This document shows, piece after piece, positions 1 through 5,715 of a stretch of 5,886 bases of DNA. A program made the translations under genes and the position numbers. The DNA is from RGIG8368 sp045540275 (GTDB taxonomy: Bacteria; Verrucomicrobiota; Kiritimatiellia; RFP12; UBA1067): assembly GCA_045540275.1 (NCBI GenBank), contig JAZQGX010000172.1:1-5886 (forward strand), written 5' to 3'. Under the pieces are notes generated by a model that worked only from the letters and a program-made list of their open reading frames with translations, was not told the origin of the DNA and ran no database searches. Within the stretch, counting starts at the first letter, position 1. Every line of letters begins with the position of its first letter.

Positions 1-1
1 C

Positions 2-358
2 ATCGTCTACCCCGTGCTCGCGAAGGTCGCGGGCGGCGGCTGCAACCAGCTCCAGATGGGCCTCACCGAGCTGAAGCCGGGCAGCGTCTGGAACACGATG
101 CCGCAGCACACGCACGCGCGGCGCATGGAGGCGTACTTCTACTTCAACGTGCCGGCGGGCCAGGCCATCTGCCACCAGATGGGCGAGCCGCAGGAGCAGC
201 GCCTCCTCTGGCTCCACGACGAGCAGGCCGTCGCGTCGCCCGAGTGGTCGGGCCATTCGGCCGCAGGCACCTCGAAGTACATGTTCATCTGGGGCATGGG
301 CGGCGAGAACCTCAACTACGGCGACATGGACAAGGTGCCGCTGTTGGAGATGCGGTGA
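2..358 (+). CDS. kduI: 5-keto-4-deoxyuronate isomerase (KduI), 3' end only
   Basis: KduI is a cytoplasmic zinc enzyme that isomerises 5-dehydro-4-deoxy-D-glucuronate to 3-deoxy-D-glycero-2,5-hexodiulosonate, a step in breakdown of pectin and other unsaturated uronates that feeds KduD. The 5' part lies outside the window; about 118 of the usual ~278 residues are present and the frame is open to the left edge, so the GTG at 14 is not a true start. The family signature is clear: GLTELKPGSVWNTMP, then HTHARRME, then EAYFYFNVP, and near the end FIWGMGGEN followed by DMDKV. The zinc ligands of the E. coli enzyme (H196, H198, E203, H245) are matched with identical spacing by His at 107-109 and 113-115, Glu at 128-130 and His at 254-256. 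Codons are strongly biased to G/C in the third position, more so than in any downstream gene. It ends in TGA. Recognition is by motif and recall, and I consider it very secure. Confidence 0.96.
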   Translation: MVYPVLAKVAGGGCNQLQMGLTELKPGSVWNTMPQHTHARRMEAYFYFNVPAGQAICHQMGEPQEQRLLWLHDEQAVASPEWSGHSAAGTSKYMFIWGMGGENLNYGDMDKVPLLEMR

Positions 359-384
359 CCTGAGCGGACGGCCTGTCTCGGTCG

Positions 385-404
385 CGGCGACGGTGTATTC
401 GCCG
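385..404 (+). other. Small GC hairpin between kduI and the RM gene
   Basis: The 64-base gap after kduI contains a perfect 6-bp inverted repeat, CGGCGA (385-390) with TCGCCG (399-404), around an 8-base loop. There is no T-run after it, so it is not a classical intrinsic terminator. It could be a weak or Rho-assisted terminator for kduI, an RNA end-protecting hairpin, or chance in GC-rich DNA. I see no convincing -35/-10 promoter in this gap. Confidence 0.3.
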
Positions 405-422
405 TATCGTCTGGGGTAAATT

Positions 423-3059
423 ATGATTCGGTCAACTGCATATCCGACGTCGCTCCGCGAGGAGGAGCTGAAGAACAAGGTCGCAGCCGACTGGTTCGGC
501 GCGTTCGACTGCACGCGCATAATCGGGAACATCGACTTCTGCGTCGATATCCCGGCGACGGAACTTGCTCTTGGATTCGAGGCGGAGCCGGCATTGTGGG
601 CCGAGGCGAAGGCGGGGAACAAGAAGGACATCGTCGCGAGTTTTGTACAGCTTATTCTGACGATCGGAGGCCAGCGCACAGCCGACAAGAACCTTCCTCC
701 CCACTTCCTCGGCGCATTTGACGCGGAGAAGATCGCTTTTCTCCCGTACAATGCCGTGCTGGGCGTCCTCGGAAAGAACGACTTCGACTGGACCGTTACG
801 CCGAGTGACCACGAAACCAAGGAGTTCAAGGAGCTCTACACGCTTGCAAAGGGCGTCATCGAACGCGAGAAGCTTCTCTTCAGATATGCAGAGGACGGCG
901 ATGTTCTGCGCCGGTTCATAAAGGCCAACTTCAAGTCGGGTCGCCGCGACATCTCGAAGATACTCATCAACAAGAACAACTTCACGCACATCTACCGTCA
1001 GTGGCGAGAGATCGTCATGCCGCATATCGACGCGCCGTGGGACGTCCTCAAGAAGAAGTACAACATCTACGACCGGGACTTCTATCTCGCCGAGATGAAC
1101 ATCGAGGACAACGGGACGACCGACATCACCGACGACCGCGTCGCCAACGACTTTTACATCACGTTCGATGCGAGATCGTCCACGCCGTATACCGTCAAGC
1201 GAAAGAACGAGGACGATCTTTTCAATATCCTCGCCTTCGGATTCAAGTCCGGCGGACTCGACGCATACGCGGAATTCTGGCGTCGCTACAAGAGGCCGCC
1301 GCGGAAGGACTACTGGAACTTCATCGTCAACCGGCTCGACCTGCTCGTGCCGCAGGATGTCCGCGAACGCAAGGGCTCGTTCTTCACGCCGAAGAAATGG
1401 GTGGAGCTGTCCCAGCACTACCTTGAGCTGGCGCTTGGCGAGAACTGGCAGGACGAGTATTACGTCTGGGACTGCTGCGCCGGGACGGGGAACCTCCTCG
1501 CCGGTCTCGTGAACAAATACCGCATCTGGGCGTCGACACTGGACCAGCAGGATGTCGACGTGATGCGCGAGCGCGCGAAGAACGGTGCAAACCTCCTCGA
1601 AAGCCACATCTTTCCGTTCGACTTCCTCAACGATTCCTTCGACAAACTGCCGAAGGGCCTCAAGGAAATAATCGACGACCCGGAAAAGCGCAAAAAGCTT
1701 GTCATCTACATCAACCCGCCGTATGCGGAGGCCGGGGATGCGAAACAGCGGGCGCACACGGGAATGAACAAAACGGACGTCTCCGTCGTCCATGCAACAT
1801 ACGACAAATATCTTCCGCGAATCGGCATTGCGGGGCGCGAACTTTTTGCGCAGTTTCTGATGCGCATTTACGATGACGTGCCTGGATGCGTCGTCGGGCA
1901 GTTCTCGACACTGAAACATCTGATGGCGCCGAATTTCAAAGAGTTCAGAAAGGCTTTCTGCGGCAGACTTGCGCGGTGTTTTGTCACGCCGGCCGACACG
2001 TTCGACAACGTGAAAGGCAAGTTCCCCATCGGCTTTTTCGTGTGGCGGTTGAGGCATGAAGAAACTCCGATGGCTGACAAAAAGGCTTCGCTACCGCTAC
2101 GCCATGAGCTTCGCGCGGCACAGCCCTCAGAAAAGCGAAGCGTTAGCGGAGCTTCGGATAAATCGGAGTTAAATCTTGACGGCGTGTTCACCGTGACGAC
2201 GGCGGATGTGTATGATCGCAAGGGGGAGTTTATTGGAACTAAGACGATTCTTGCGTACGATAATGAACGCTCCATAAACGACTGGCTTATCGAGACCCGC
2301 AAGAGACCAACAACGCTCAACCTCGGTTTCCTCTCCTGCCGCTCACATGATGTGCAACACGTTAACGATATTTTCTTCCGAAACGAGAAGTCTCTCATAA
2401 AGTCGGCCCGAGGCTCGTGGATCACCGATGCCAATCTTGTGGAGGCGTCAGTCTATGTAGCGGTTTGCCATAGCATTGATGCTGACTGGCTGAATGATCG
2501 CGACCAGTTCCTTTTTCCTAATGATGGATGGAAGAATGATGGGAGATTCCATCTTGATGGCATTGTATACACGCTTTTTGCCAACGCCAACAACATCAAG
2601 TCCGCCGACGGCGTGAACCACTGGATACCGTTTACCGAAGAGGAGGTCGGGGCGAAGGACTGCTTCAAGAGCCATTTCATGAGCGATTTCCTGAGTGGAA
2701 GAATTGCCTCCGGACCAAATCTTGTAAATCTTGTAAATCCTGTCGAAAACCTCTCTGCGCCTCTGCGCCTCTGCGTTAAAGAAAACATGTCCCCCGCCGC
2801 CACGTCCGTCCTCGATGCCGGGCGTGAGCTGTGGCGTTATTACCACTCCCAGCCGGATGCGAATCCCGATGCATCGTACTACGACATCCGTATGCATTTC
2901 CAAGGGGTGACGGTCGATGCGAAGGGCAAGTCGAAGATGAACGCCGACAGCAAGGACGCGAAATACACCGAACTCGTCGGCAATCTCCGCGCCGCGATGA
3001 AGCGTCTCGCCAAGGAAATCGAGCCGAAGGTCTACGAATATGGTTTTTTGAAGAAGTGA
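423..3059 (+). CDS. Type IIG-like restriction endonuclease / N6-adenine DNA methyltransferase
   Basis: A single chain predicted both to cut and to methylate DNA. Residues 35-80 carry a PD-(D/E)xK-type nuclease motif: D38 in GNIDF, then E61-A-K63 in LWAEAKAG, then FVQLILTIG with Q76. The methyltransferase follows: RKGSFFTPKKW at 316-326 (motif X-like), VWDCCAGTGNLL at 348-359 (SAM-binding motif I), FPFDFLND at 397-404, YINPPY at 429-434 (catalytic motif IV, N6-adenine class) and KFPIGFFVW at 533-541 (motif VIII-like). From about 590 to the end lies the probable target-recognition region. It finishes in RELWRYYH and KIEPKVYEYGFL-type sequence (here KEIEPKVYEYGFLKK) that I associate with Type IIG enzymes of Campylobacter and Bacteroidetes; that association is from memory. 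ATG at 423 follows GGGG at 413-416. No separate specificity subunit or methyltransferase is nearby, consistent with a self-contained enzyme. Residues ~547-583 and 766-789 are repeat-derived insertions that keep the frame. The target site cannot be read from sequence. Confidence 0.88.
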   Translation: MIRSTAYPTSLREEELKNKVAADWFGAFDCTRIIGNIDFCVDIPATELALGFEAEPALWAEAKAGNKKDIVASFVQLILTIGGQRTADKNLPPHFLGAFDAEKIAFLPYNAVLGVLGKNDFDWTVTPSDHETKEFKELYTLAKGVIEREKLLFRYAEDGDVLRRFIKANFKSGRRDISKILINKNNFTHIYRQWREIVMPHIDAPWDVLKKKYNIYDRDFYLAEMNIEDNGTTDITDDRVANDFYITFDARSSTPYTVKRKNEDDLFNILAFGFKSGGLDAYAEFWRRYKRPPRKDYWNFIVNRLDLLVPQDVRERKGSFFTPKKWVELSQHYLELALGENWQDEYYVWDCCAGTGNLLAGLVNKYRIWASTLDQQDVDVMRERAKNGANLLESHIFPFDFLNDSFDKLPKGLKEIIDDPEKRKKLVIYINPPYAEAGDAKQRAHTGMNKTDVSVVHATYDKYLPRIGIAGRELFAQFLMRIYDDVPGCVVGQFSTLKHLMAPNFKEFRKAFCGRLARCFVTPADTFDNVKGKFPIGFFVWRLRHEETPMADKKASLPLRHELRAAQPSEKRSVSGASDKSELNLDGVFTVTTADVYDRKGEFIGTKTILAYDNERSINDWLIETRKRPTTLNLGFLSCRSHDVQHVNDIFFRNEKSLIKSARGSWITDANLVEASVYVAVCHSIDADWLNDRDQFLFPNDGWKNDGRFHLDGIVYTLFANANNIKSADGVNHWIPFTEEEVGAKDCFKSHFMSDFLSGRIASGPNLVNLVNPVENLSAPLRLCVKENMSPAATSVLDAGRELWRYYHSQPDANPDASYYDIRMHFQGVTVDAKGKSKMNADSKDAKYTELVGNLRAAMKRLAKEIEPKVYEYGFLKK
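2063..2170 (+). repeat. Palindromic element inserted in frame in the RM gene
   Basis: The outer ends are a perfect 9-bp inverted repeat, AACTCCGAT (2063-2071) with ATCGGAGTT (2162-2170). Inside, CCGCTACGC (2094-2102) pairs with GCGTTAGCGG (2140-2149) with one bulged base, and TTCGC (2110-2114) pairs with GCGAA (2135-2139). An alternative 8-bp pairing joins GCTTCGCT (2085-2092) and AGCGAAGC (2134-2141). The octamer GAGCTTCG also occurs as a direct repeat at 2106 and 2149. The span is 108 bases, a multiple of three. It encodes a low-complexity Lys/Arg/Ser/Ala-rich stretch (residues ~547-583) between the methyltransferase motif VIII region and the following VTTADVYDRKGEFIG segment, where I would expect a short linker. 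The boundaries are my estimate; only one copy is in this window, so its repetitive nature is inferred. Confidence 0.55.
2718..2744 (+). repeat. Three 9-base units (AATCYTGTN) inside the RM gene
   Basis: Three consecutive units, AATCTTGTA, AATCTTGTA and AATCCTGTC, occupy codons 766-774 and translate as NLV-NLV-NPV. The array matches 24 of 27 positions of the array at 3409-3435 in the next gene and is read there in the same frame. The other two frames of the consensus AATCCTGTA/AATCCTGTT contain TAA, so this is the frame that stays open. It is probably a member of a dispersed repeat family; I recall similar AATCCTGTAAATCCTG strings from several environmental bacterial genomes but cannot check this here. 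Confidence 0.75.
2753..2776 (+). repeat. Three 8-base units (CTCTGCGY) inside the RM gene
   Basis: Two exact copies of CTCTGCGC (2753-2760, 2761-2768) are followed by CTCTGCGT (2769-2776) and then TAAAG. The array lies nine bases after the 9-base array, so the two form one composite insertion of about 72 bases (2718-2789, 24 codons) translated through residues ~766-789. Because the unit is 8 bases, each copy is read in a different frame (LSAPLRLCV). Downstream, SPAATSVLDAGRELWRYYH looks like normal family sequence. Similar CTCTGCGCCTCTGCGT strings are, as I recall, dispersed in many environmental genomes. Confidence 0.7.
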
Positions 3060-3060
3060 C

Positions 3061-4980
3061 ATGACGGTGATCTTCCAGACTGTGCTAATGCGTCTTGCCC
3101 TATGCGGGCTTGCGGCGTCACTCGTCTTGCTTACGCTTCGGTCGCGCACAGTCCGCGAAACCTTTGCCCGGCTGCTCTCCATTTGGCGTTCGCTTACTGC
3201 GTTTGGCCGCGTTGCCGTCTGCTCGTTCCTTCTAATCGGCGTCCTTATCGGCGGCGACAAGACCAACAACGTGCCGCCAGACTTGAATTCACCCTTGCCG
3301 CAGATCCAGCATGGGGGAGTTTCTTTTCAGACAGGATTTACAAGATTAACAGGATTGTCGGGATCAACAGAATTGTCGGGGGTGTTTTCTCGCGTTCCCC
3401 AGTCCCAAAATCCTGTAAATCCTGTTAATCCTGTCCAAGCAACAAGCGACGACAGCGCTCGCGGGTGGCGAGTCGAGAGCGTCGCGACTAACGCGGCGGT
3501 CTCGTATGCGATGCCTTCGAACGCAACACTCGTCGGAAACTGGCACAGGCGCGGCACATTCGGCGAGTGGATGCGTCTTGATCTTGGCGGCTTCGCATTT
3601 CCGCTTGGCACAAATGACACCGTGTATTCGTCGTTCTCCGTTTTCAACGACGGGAAGATTCGCCCCGTGCCTCGCGATGTCGCGCACGAAATCTGTGCTG
3701 TCGGCGTTCCGATGCTGGCGATGCAGGGTGAAAGCCGCTTCTGGGTTGCGGATGATGGTGACGGTGCGAAGCTTCTCACATGGGAGAATTTCTTTCTGAA
3801 CGCCGACACGAACGCGCCCGTCAATGCGCAGATACGGCTTTATTCGAACGGCGACTTCACGACGTGCTCAAACGAGGTCGAGACGATCTGCCGTCGTGTC
3901 AATCCGCACGACTGGGACGGAGACGGAATGCACAACGAGCGCGACGCGAATCCGACTGTCTGCGACGGCGACTTCTTTGGCGCGGCAAATGCCTTGCCGA
4001 CAAACGCAAATCCAGATGCCTACTACTGGCTTGATATTTCGGTGACTGGTGTCCTTGGCGTTGCATCTATCAGCATCACCTGCGATGGACCGAGCGATCT
4101 CGGCGACCATGCGATAATTGCGCGAACGAACGAAGCCTGCCACATCCCGCTTCTCGCAGGCGCGACATATACAGTTGATAGCAACTTGCCGATTGGCTAT
4201 TCAGCCGTATCGAGCGAATATGCCATGATTGAAACGAATTCGACAACCTCATTGATCGTGTCGCTGCCACTTGAGTTTTCTTTGGAGCGAATCCAGACGA
4301 GAGGGGCGATGAACGCAGTCAACTACGGCGTGTCGTCTTCGCCAATCAATGTCTTCCCGTCCGTCGCATCCTGTTCGGGTGGATGCTGCTCCCTTCAGGT
4401 TGTAGACGGTGCCATACGTTGGGTTTGCCCGCCGACATGCACATGCGGAGGCGCAGACCATCTTCTTGAGCCAACGGTTCTCTGGGAAGGGTATTCGAAG
4501 TCGTTCGTTGGGTATGCCGCGTGTGGGTGCGGTGAAGACGCGCCGGATCCTCTGCCGCAGACAGCGCCGTATGCCGCGTCGGTTTCCGTAGACTTCGGCA
4601 AGAACGCCGTCATCTTCGAGGATGCATACGAGAATCTTCCGGGCGAATGGGTCTCTCGCAGATCGACGGCTACTACGCTGACGATCCAAGCAAACGGAGG
4701 GCCTAACGGCGGCGTTCTGTCCGTGTCTTCGACGAACCTTTCAAAGCTCCAGAAGAACTCCGGCACCGCGTTCCCAGTACAATCGATTGCGGTCCCCGCC
4801 GACCACTCCGTCACATACGAGATGAACTATGTGGGATTGTCGGCGAGCGATGCGACAAACGATGTCGTTGTAAGCGCGACGCTGACGGAGAACGGGACGG
4901 GCATGACTCTGCATGACAGTTCCGGCATTTCAGTCATAGAAGTCAGAATGCTTGCAGATGTAGCTGCTCCAAGTAATTGA
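3061..4980 (+). CDS. Large membrane-anchored or exported protein, probably truncated by TGA
   Basis: I do not recognise a named family. The N-terminus has two hydrophobic segments, about residues 12-26 and 49-64, separated by an Arg-rich stretch; the second is followed by GGDKTN. This suggests a membrane anchor or a long signal region, with the remainder outside the cytoplasm. Residues 91-125 are repeat-derived (TGFTRLTGLSG... then NPVNPVNPV). Residues 284-298 read DWDGDGMHNERDANP, a thrombospondin type 3/EF-hand-like calcium loop with Asp at 284, 286, 288 and 295. Eight cysteines cluster at 438, 442, 443, 456, 460, 462, 488 and 490, possibly disulfides or a metal site. The rest is Ser/Thr/Asn-rich and beta-like. 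The ATG follows the RM stop by one base (TGACATG) with only a weak AAGAAG upstream, so translation may be coupled. The frame continues past the TGA at 4978-4980 into the next ORF. A cell-surface or envelope role is inference. Confidence 0.72.
   Translation: MTVIFQTVLMRLALCGLAASLVLLTLRSRTVRETFARLLSIWRSLTAFGRVAVCSFLLIGVLIGGDKTNNVPPDLNSPLPQIQHGGVSFQTGFTRLTGLSGSTELSGVFSRVPQSQNPVNPVNPVQATSDDSARGWRVESVATNAAVSYAMPSNATLVGNWHRRGTFGEWMRLDLGGFAFPLGTNDTVYSSFSVFNDGKIRPVPRDVAHEICAVGVPMLAMQGESRFWVADDGDGAKLLTWENFFLNADTNAPVNAQIRLYSNGDFTTCSNEVETICRRVNPHDWDGDGMHNERDANPTVCDGDFFGAANALPTNANPDAYYWLDISVTGVLGVASISITCDGPSDLGDHAIIARTNEACHIPLLAGATYTVDSNLPIGYSAVSSEYAMIETNSTTSLIVSLPLEFSLERIQTRGAMNAVNYGVSSSPINVFPSVASCSGGCCSLQVVDGAIRWVCPPTCTCGGADHLLEPTVLWEGYSKSFVGYAACGCGEDAPDPLPQTAPYAASVSVDFGKNAVIFEDAYENLPGEWVSRRSTATTLTIQANGGPNGGVLSVSSTNLSKLQKNSGTAFPVQSIAVPADHSVTYEMNYVGLSASDATNDVVVSATLTENGTGMTLHDSSGISVIEVRMLADVAAPSN
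3331..3384 (+). repeat. Left array of six 9-base units (ACAGGATTN), inverted relative to 3409-3435
   Basis: Six 9-base units run from ACAGGATTT through ACAAGATTA, ACAGGATTG, TCGGGATCA and ACAGAATTG to TCGGGGGTG, decaying toward the 3' end. They are read codon-aligned as TGF-TRL-TGL-SGS-TEL-SGV. The best three units (with one preceding base, 3330-3356) are the reverse complement of the array at 3409-3435 at 24 of 27 positions. Confidence 0.7.
3409..3435 (+). repeat. Right array of three 9-base units (AATCCTGTN)
   Basis: The units AATCCTGTA, AATCCTGTT and AATCCTGTC translate as NPV-NPV-NPV (residues 117-125). Together with 3330-3356 they can form a long imperfect stem of up to 27 bp with three mismatches around a roughly 52-base interior. 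This would be a strong potential mRNA hairpin inside the coding region, shortly after the membrane segments. Confidence 0.78.
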
Positions 4981-4995
4981 TGCGCGAGGCGGCAT

Positions 4996-5700
4996 GTGTA
5001 TGGAGTTCATGAAGCTGTCAATGTCGAAGCACGGCCAACCGGATCGGAGGTTTCACTTTCATTTGGCGCTGATGCAGGTTTTACAAATTATGATAATGAC
5101 TGCTTCTGGTGTCCGTGGACCGGAGGGGTATATTCGGTCTCCTTCGTTGCTGGTGATGCAGAATTACTCTCGTCGATAAAGGTTTTTGAGCCCATGCCAT
5201 TTGCAGTTGAGGCCTGGTGGAATGGGATCGAGGGGACAAATGGCATGGCAGGAACTGTTGTCATGAATGTTGAGTTGCTGTTGGCGCCGTTTACAGTTTC
5301 ATTTCTGGGTATATGGGTTGTTGAAATTCCGGACGAGGCGGAAGACTGTCCGCACTTCGGATATTTTGACAATCCCGCTTATGGACGCCCATGGTCGCAT
5401 ACGACGGGTGCGGGTGCCGGTGAATGGTTTTTGGTATCGCAGCGAAATGAATGGACGCACGACAGGGTGGGAACATCGAAGGTATATCCCTCACCTTGGA
5501 CAGTTGGATGGAAAGAGTGGGACATTCCGATAGGTTGGAGCGACAAAATGGGCGAGATCAAAGGACGAAATAAGCCTAATTCTGTAACGGAGAGGTTTGA
5601 AATCGAGGAATCAGGATCCGTGACAATCAGAAAATTTGGGCATTGGATCAAGCGAGCCGTTAATAATCGGGTGTGGTTAGACGGGAGGCGTGTAAATTGA
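4996..5700 (+). CDS. C-terminal part of the split exported protein (same frame after TGA)
   Basis: This ORF lies in the same reading frame as the 3061-4980 gene. Only the TGA at 4978-4980 and five further sense codons (TGC GCG AGG CGG CAT) separate them, so a single base change would give one open frame from 3061 to 5700. It has no signal peptide or membrane segment of its own; apart from a short hydrophobic run near residues 92-108 it is polar and aromatic-rich. Notable stretches are CFWCPWTGGVYSVSF (36-50), WSHTTGAGAGEWF (133-145), GWKEWDIPIGW (171-181) and, near the end, IRKFGHWIKRAVNN. These look like a structured extracellular domain. I recall similar C-terminal strings in long uncharacterised Kiritimatiellota proteins but cannot verify this. 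The GTG at 4996 is preceded by GAGG (4986-4989), so independent re-initiation is possible. I favour a nonsense-interrupted gene or a sequencing error over two real genes. Confidence 0.6.
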   Translation: MYGVHEAVNVEARPTGSEVSLSFGADAGFTNYDNDCFWCPWTGGVYSVSFVAGDAELLSSIKVFEPMPFAVEAWWNGIEGTNGMAGTVVMNVELLLAPFTVSFLGIWVVEIPDEAEDCPHFGYFDNPAYGRPWSHTTGAGAGEWFLVSQRNEWTHDRVGTSKVYPSPWTVGWKEWDIPIGWSDKMGEIKGRNKPNSVTERFEIEESGSVTIRKFGHWIKRAVNNRVWLDGRRVN

Positions 5701-5705
5701 CGCTT

Positions 5706-5710
5706 GAGAG
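5706..5710 (+). promoter_or_regulatory. Shine-Dalgarno-like GAGAG before the last gene
   Basis: GAGAG ends five bases before the ATG at 5716 and supports that start. It lies in the 15-base gap after the preceding stop, so the gene is probably read from the same transcript. Confidence 0.45.
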
Positions 5711-5715
5711 CTGTT

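Noticed and set aside
432..2057. 541-codon open frame on the - strand
   Set aside because: It lies wholly opposite the RM gene, whose motifs are unmistakable. Its product is a Val/Arg/Asp/Glu-rich sequence without domain logic, as expected for the antisense of a GC-rich gene.
2718..2776. CRISPR array
   Set aside because: The repeats are 8-9 bases, directly tandem, without unique spacers, and lie in a translated region.
2448..3269. 273-codon open frame on the - strand across the RM/exported-protein junction
   Set aside because: It overlaps the conserved C-terminus of the RM enzyme and the N-terminus of the next gene, and shows no recognisable motif or ribosome site.
3331..3435. Intrinsic terminator
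   Set aside because: The inverted repeat lies inside an open frame that continues for over 500 codons, has a long loop and lacks a T-run after the stem.
4249..4814. Overlapping - strand open frames opposite the exported-protein gene
   Set aside because: Arg/Ser-rich shadow sequences in the antisense of a gene whose sense frame contains ordered features such as the cysteine cluster.
4978..4980. TGA read as selenocysteine or as a sense codon
   Set aside because: TGA ends every other gene with a visible stop in this window, and I see no clear stem-loop of the SECIS kind just downstream. A nonsense change or sequence error is simpler.
3061..5700. Claim that the exported protein is an anti-phage partner of the RM enzyme
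   Set aside because: Adjacency is the only support. The product has features of an envelope or surface protein and no effector domain that I can recognise.
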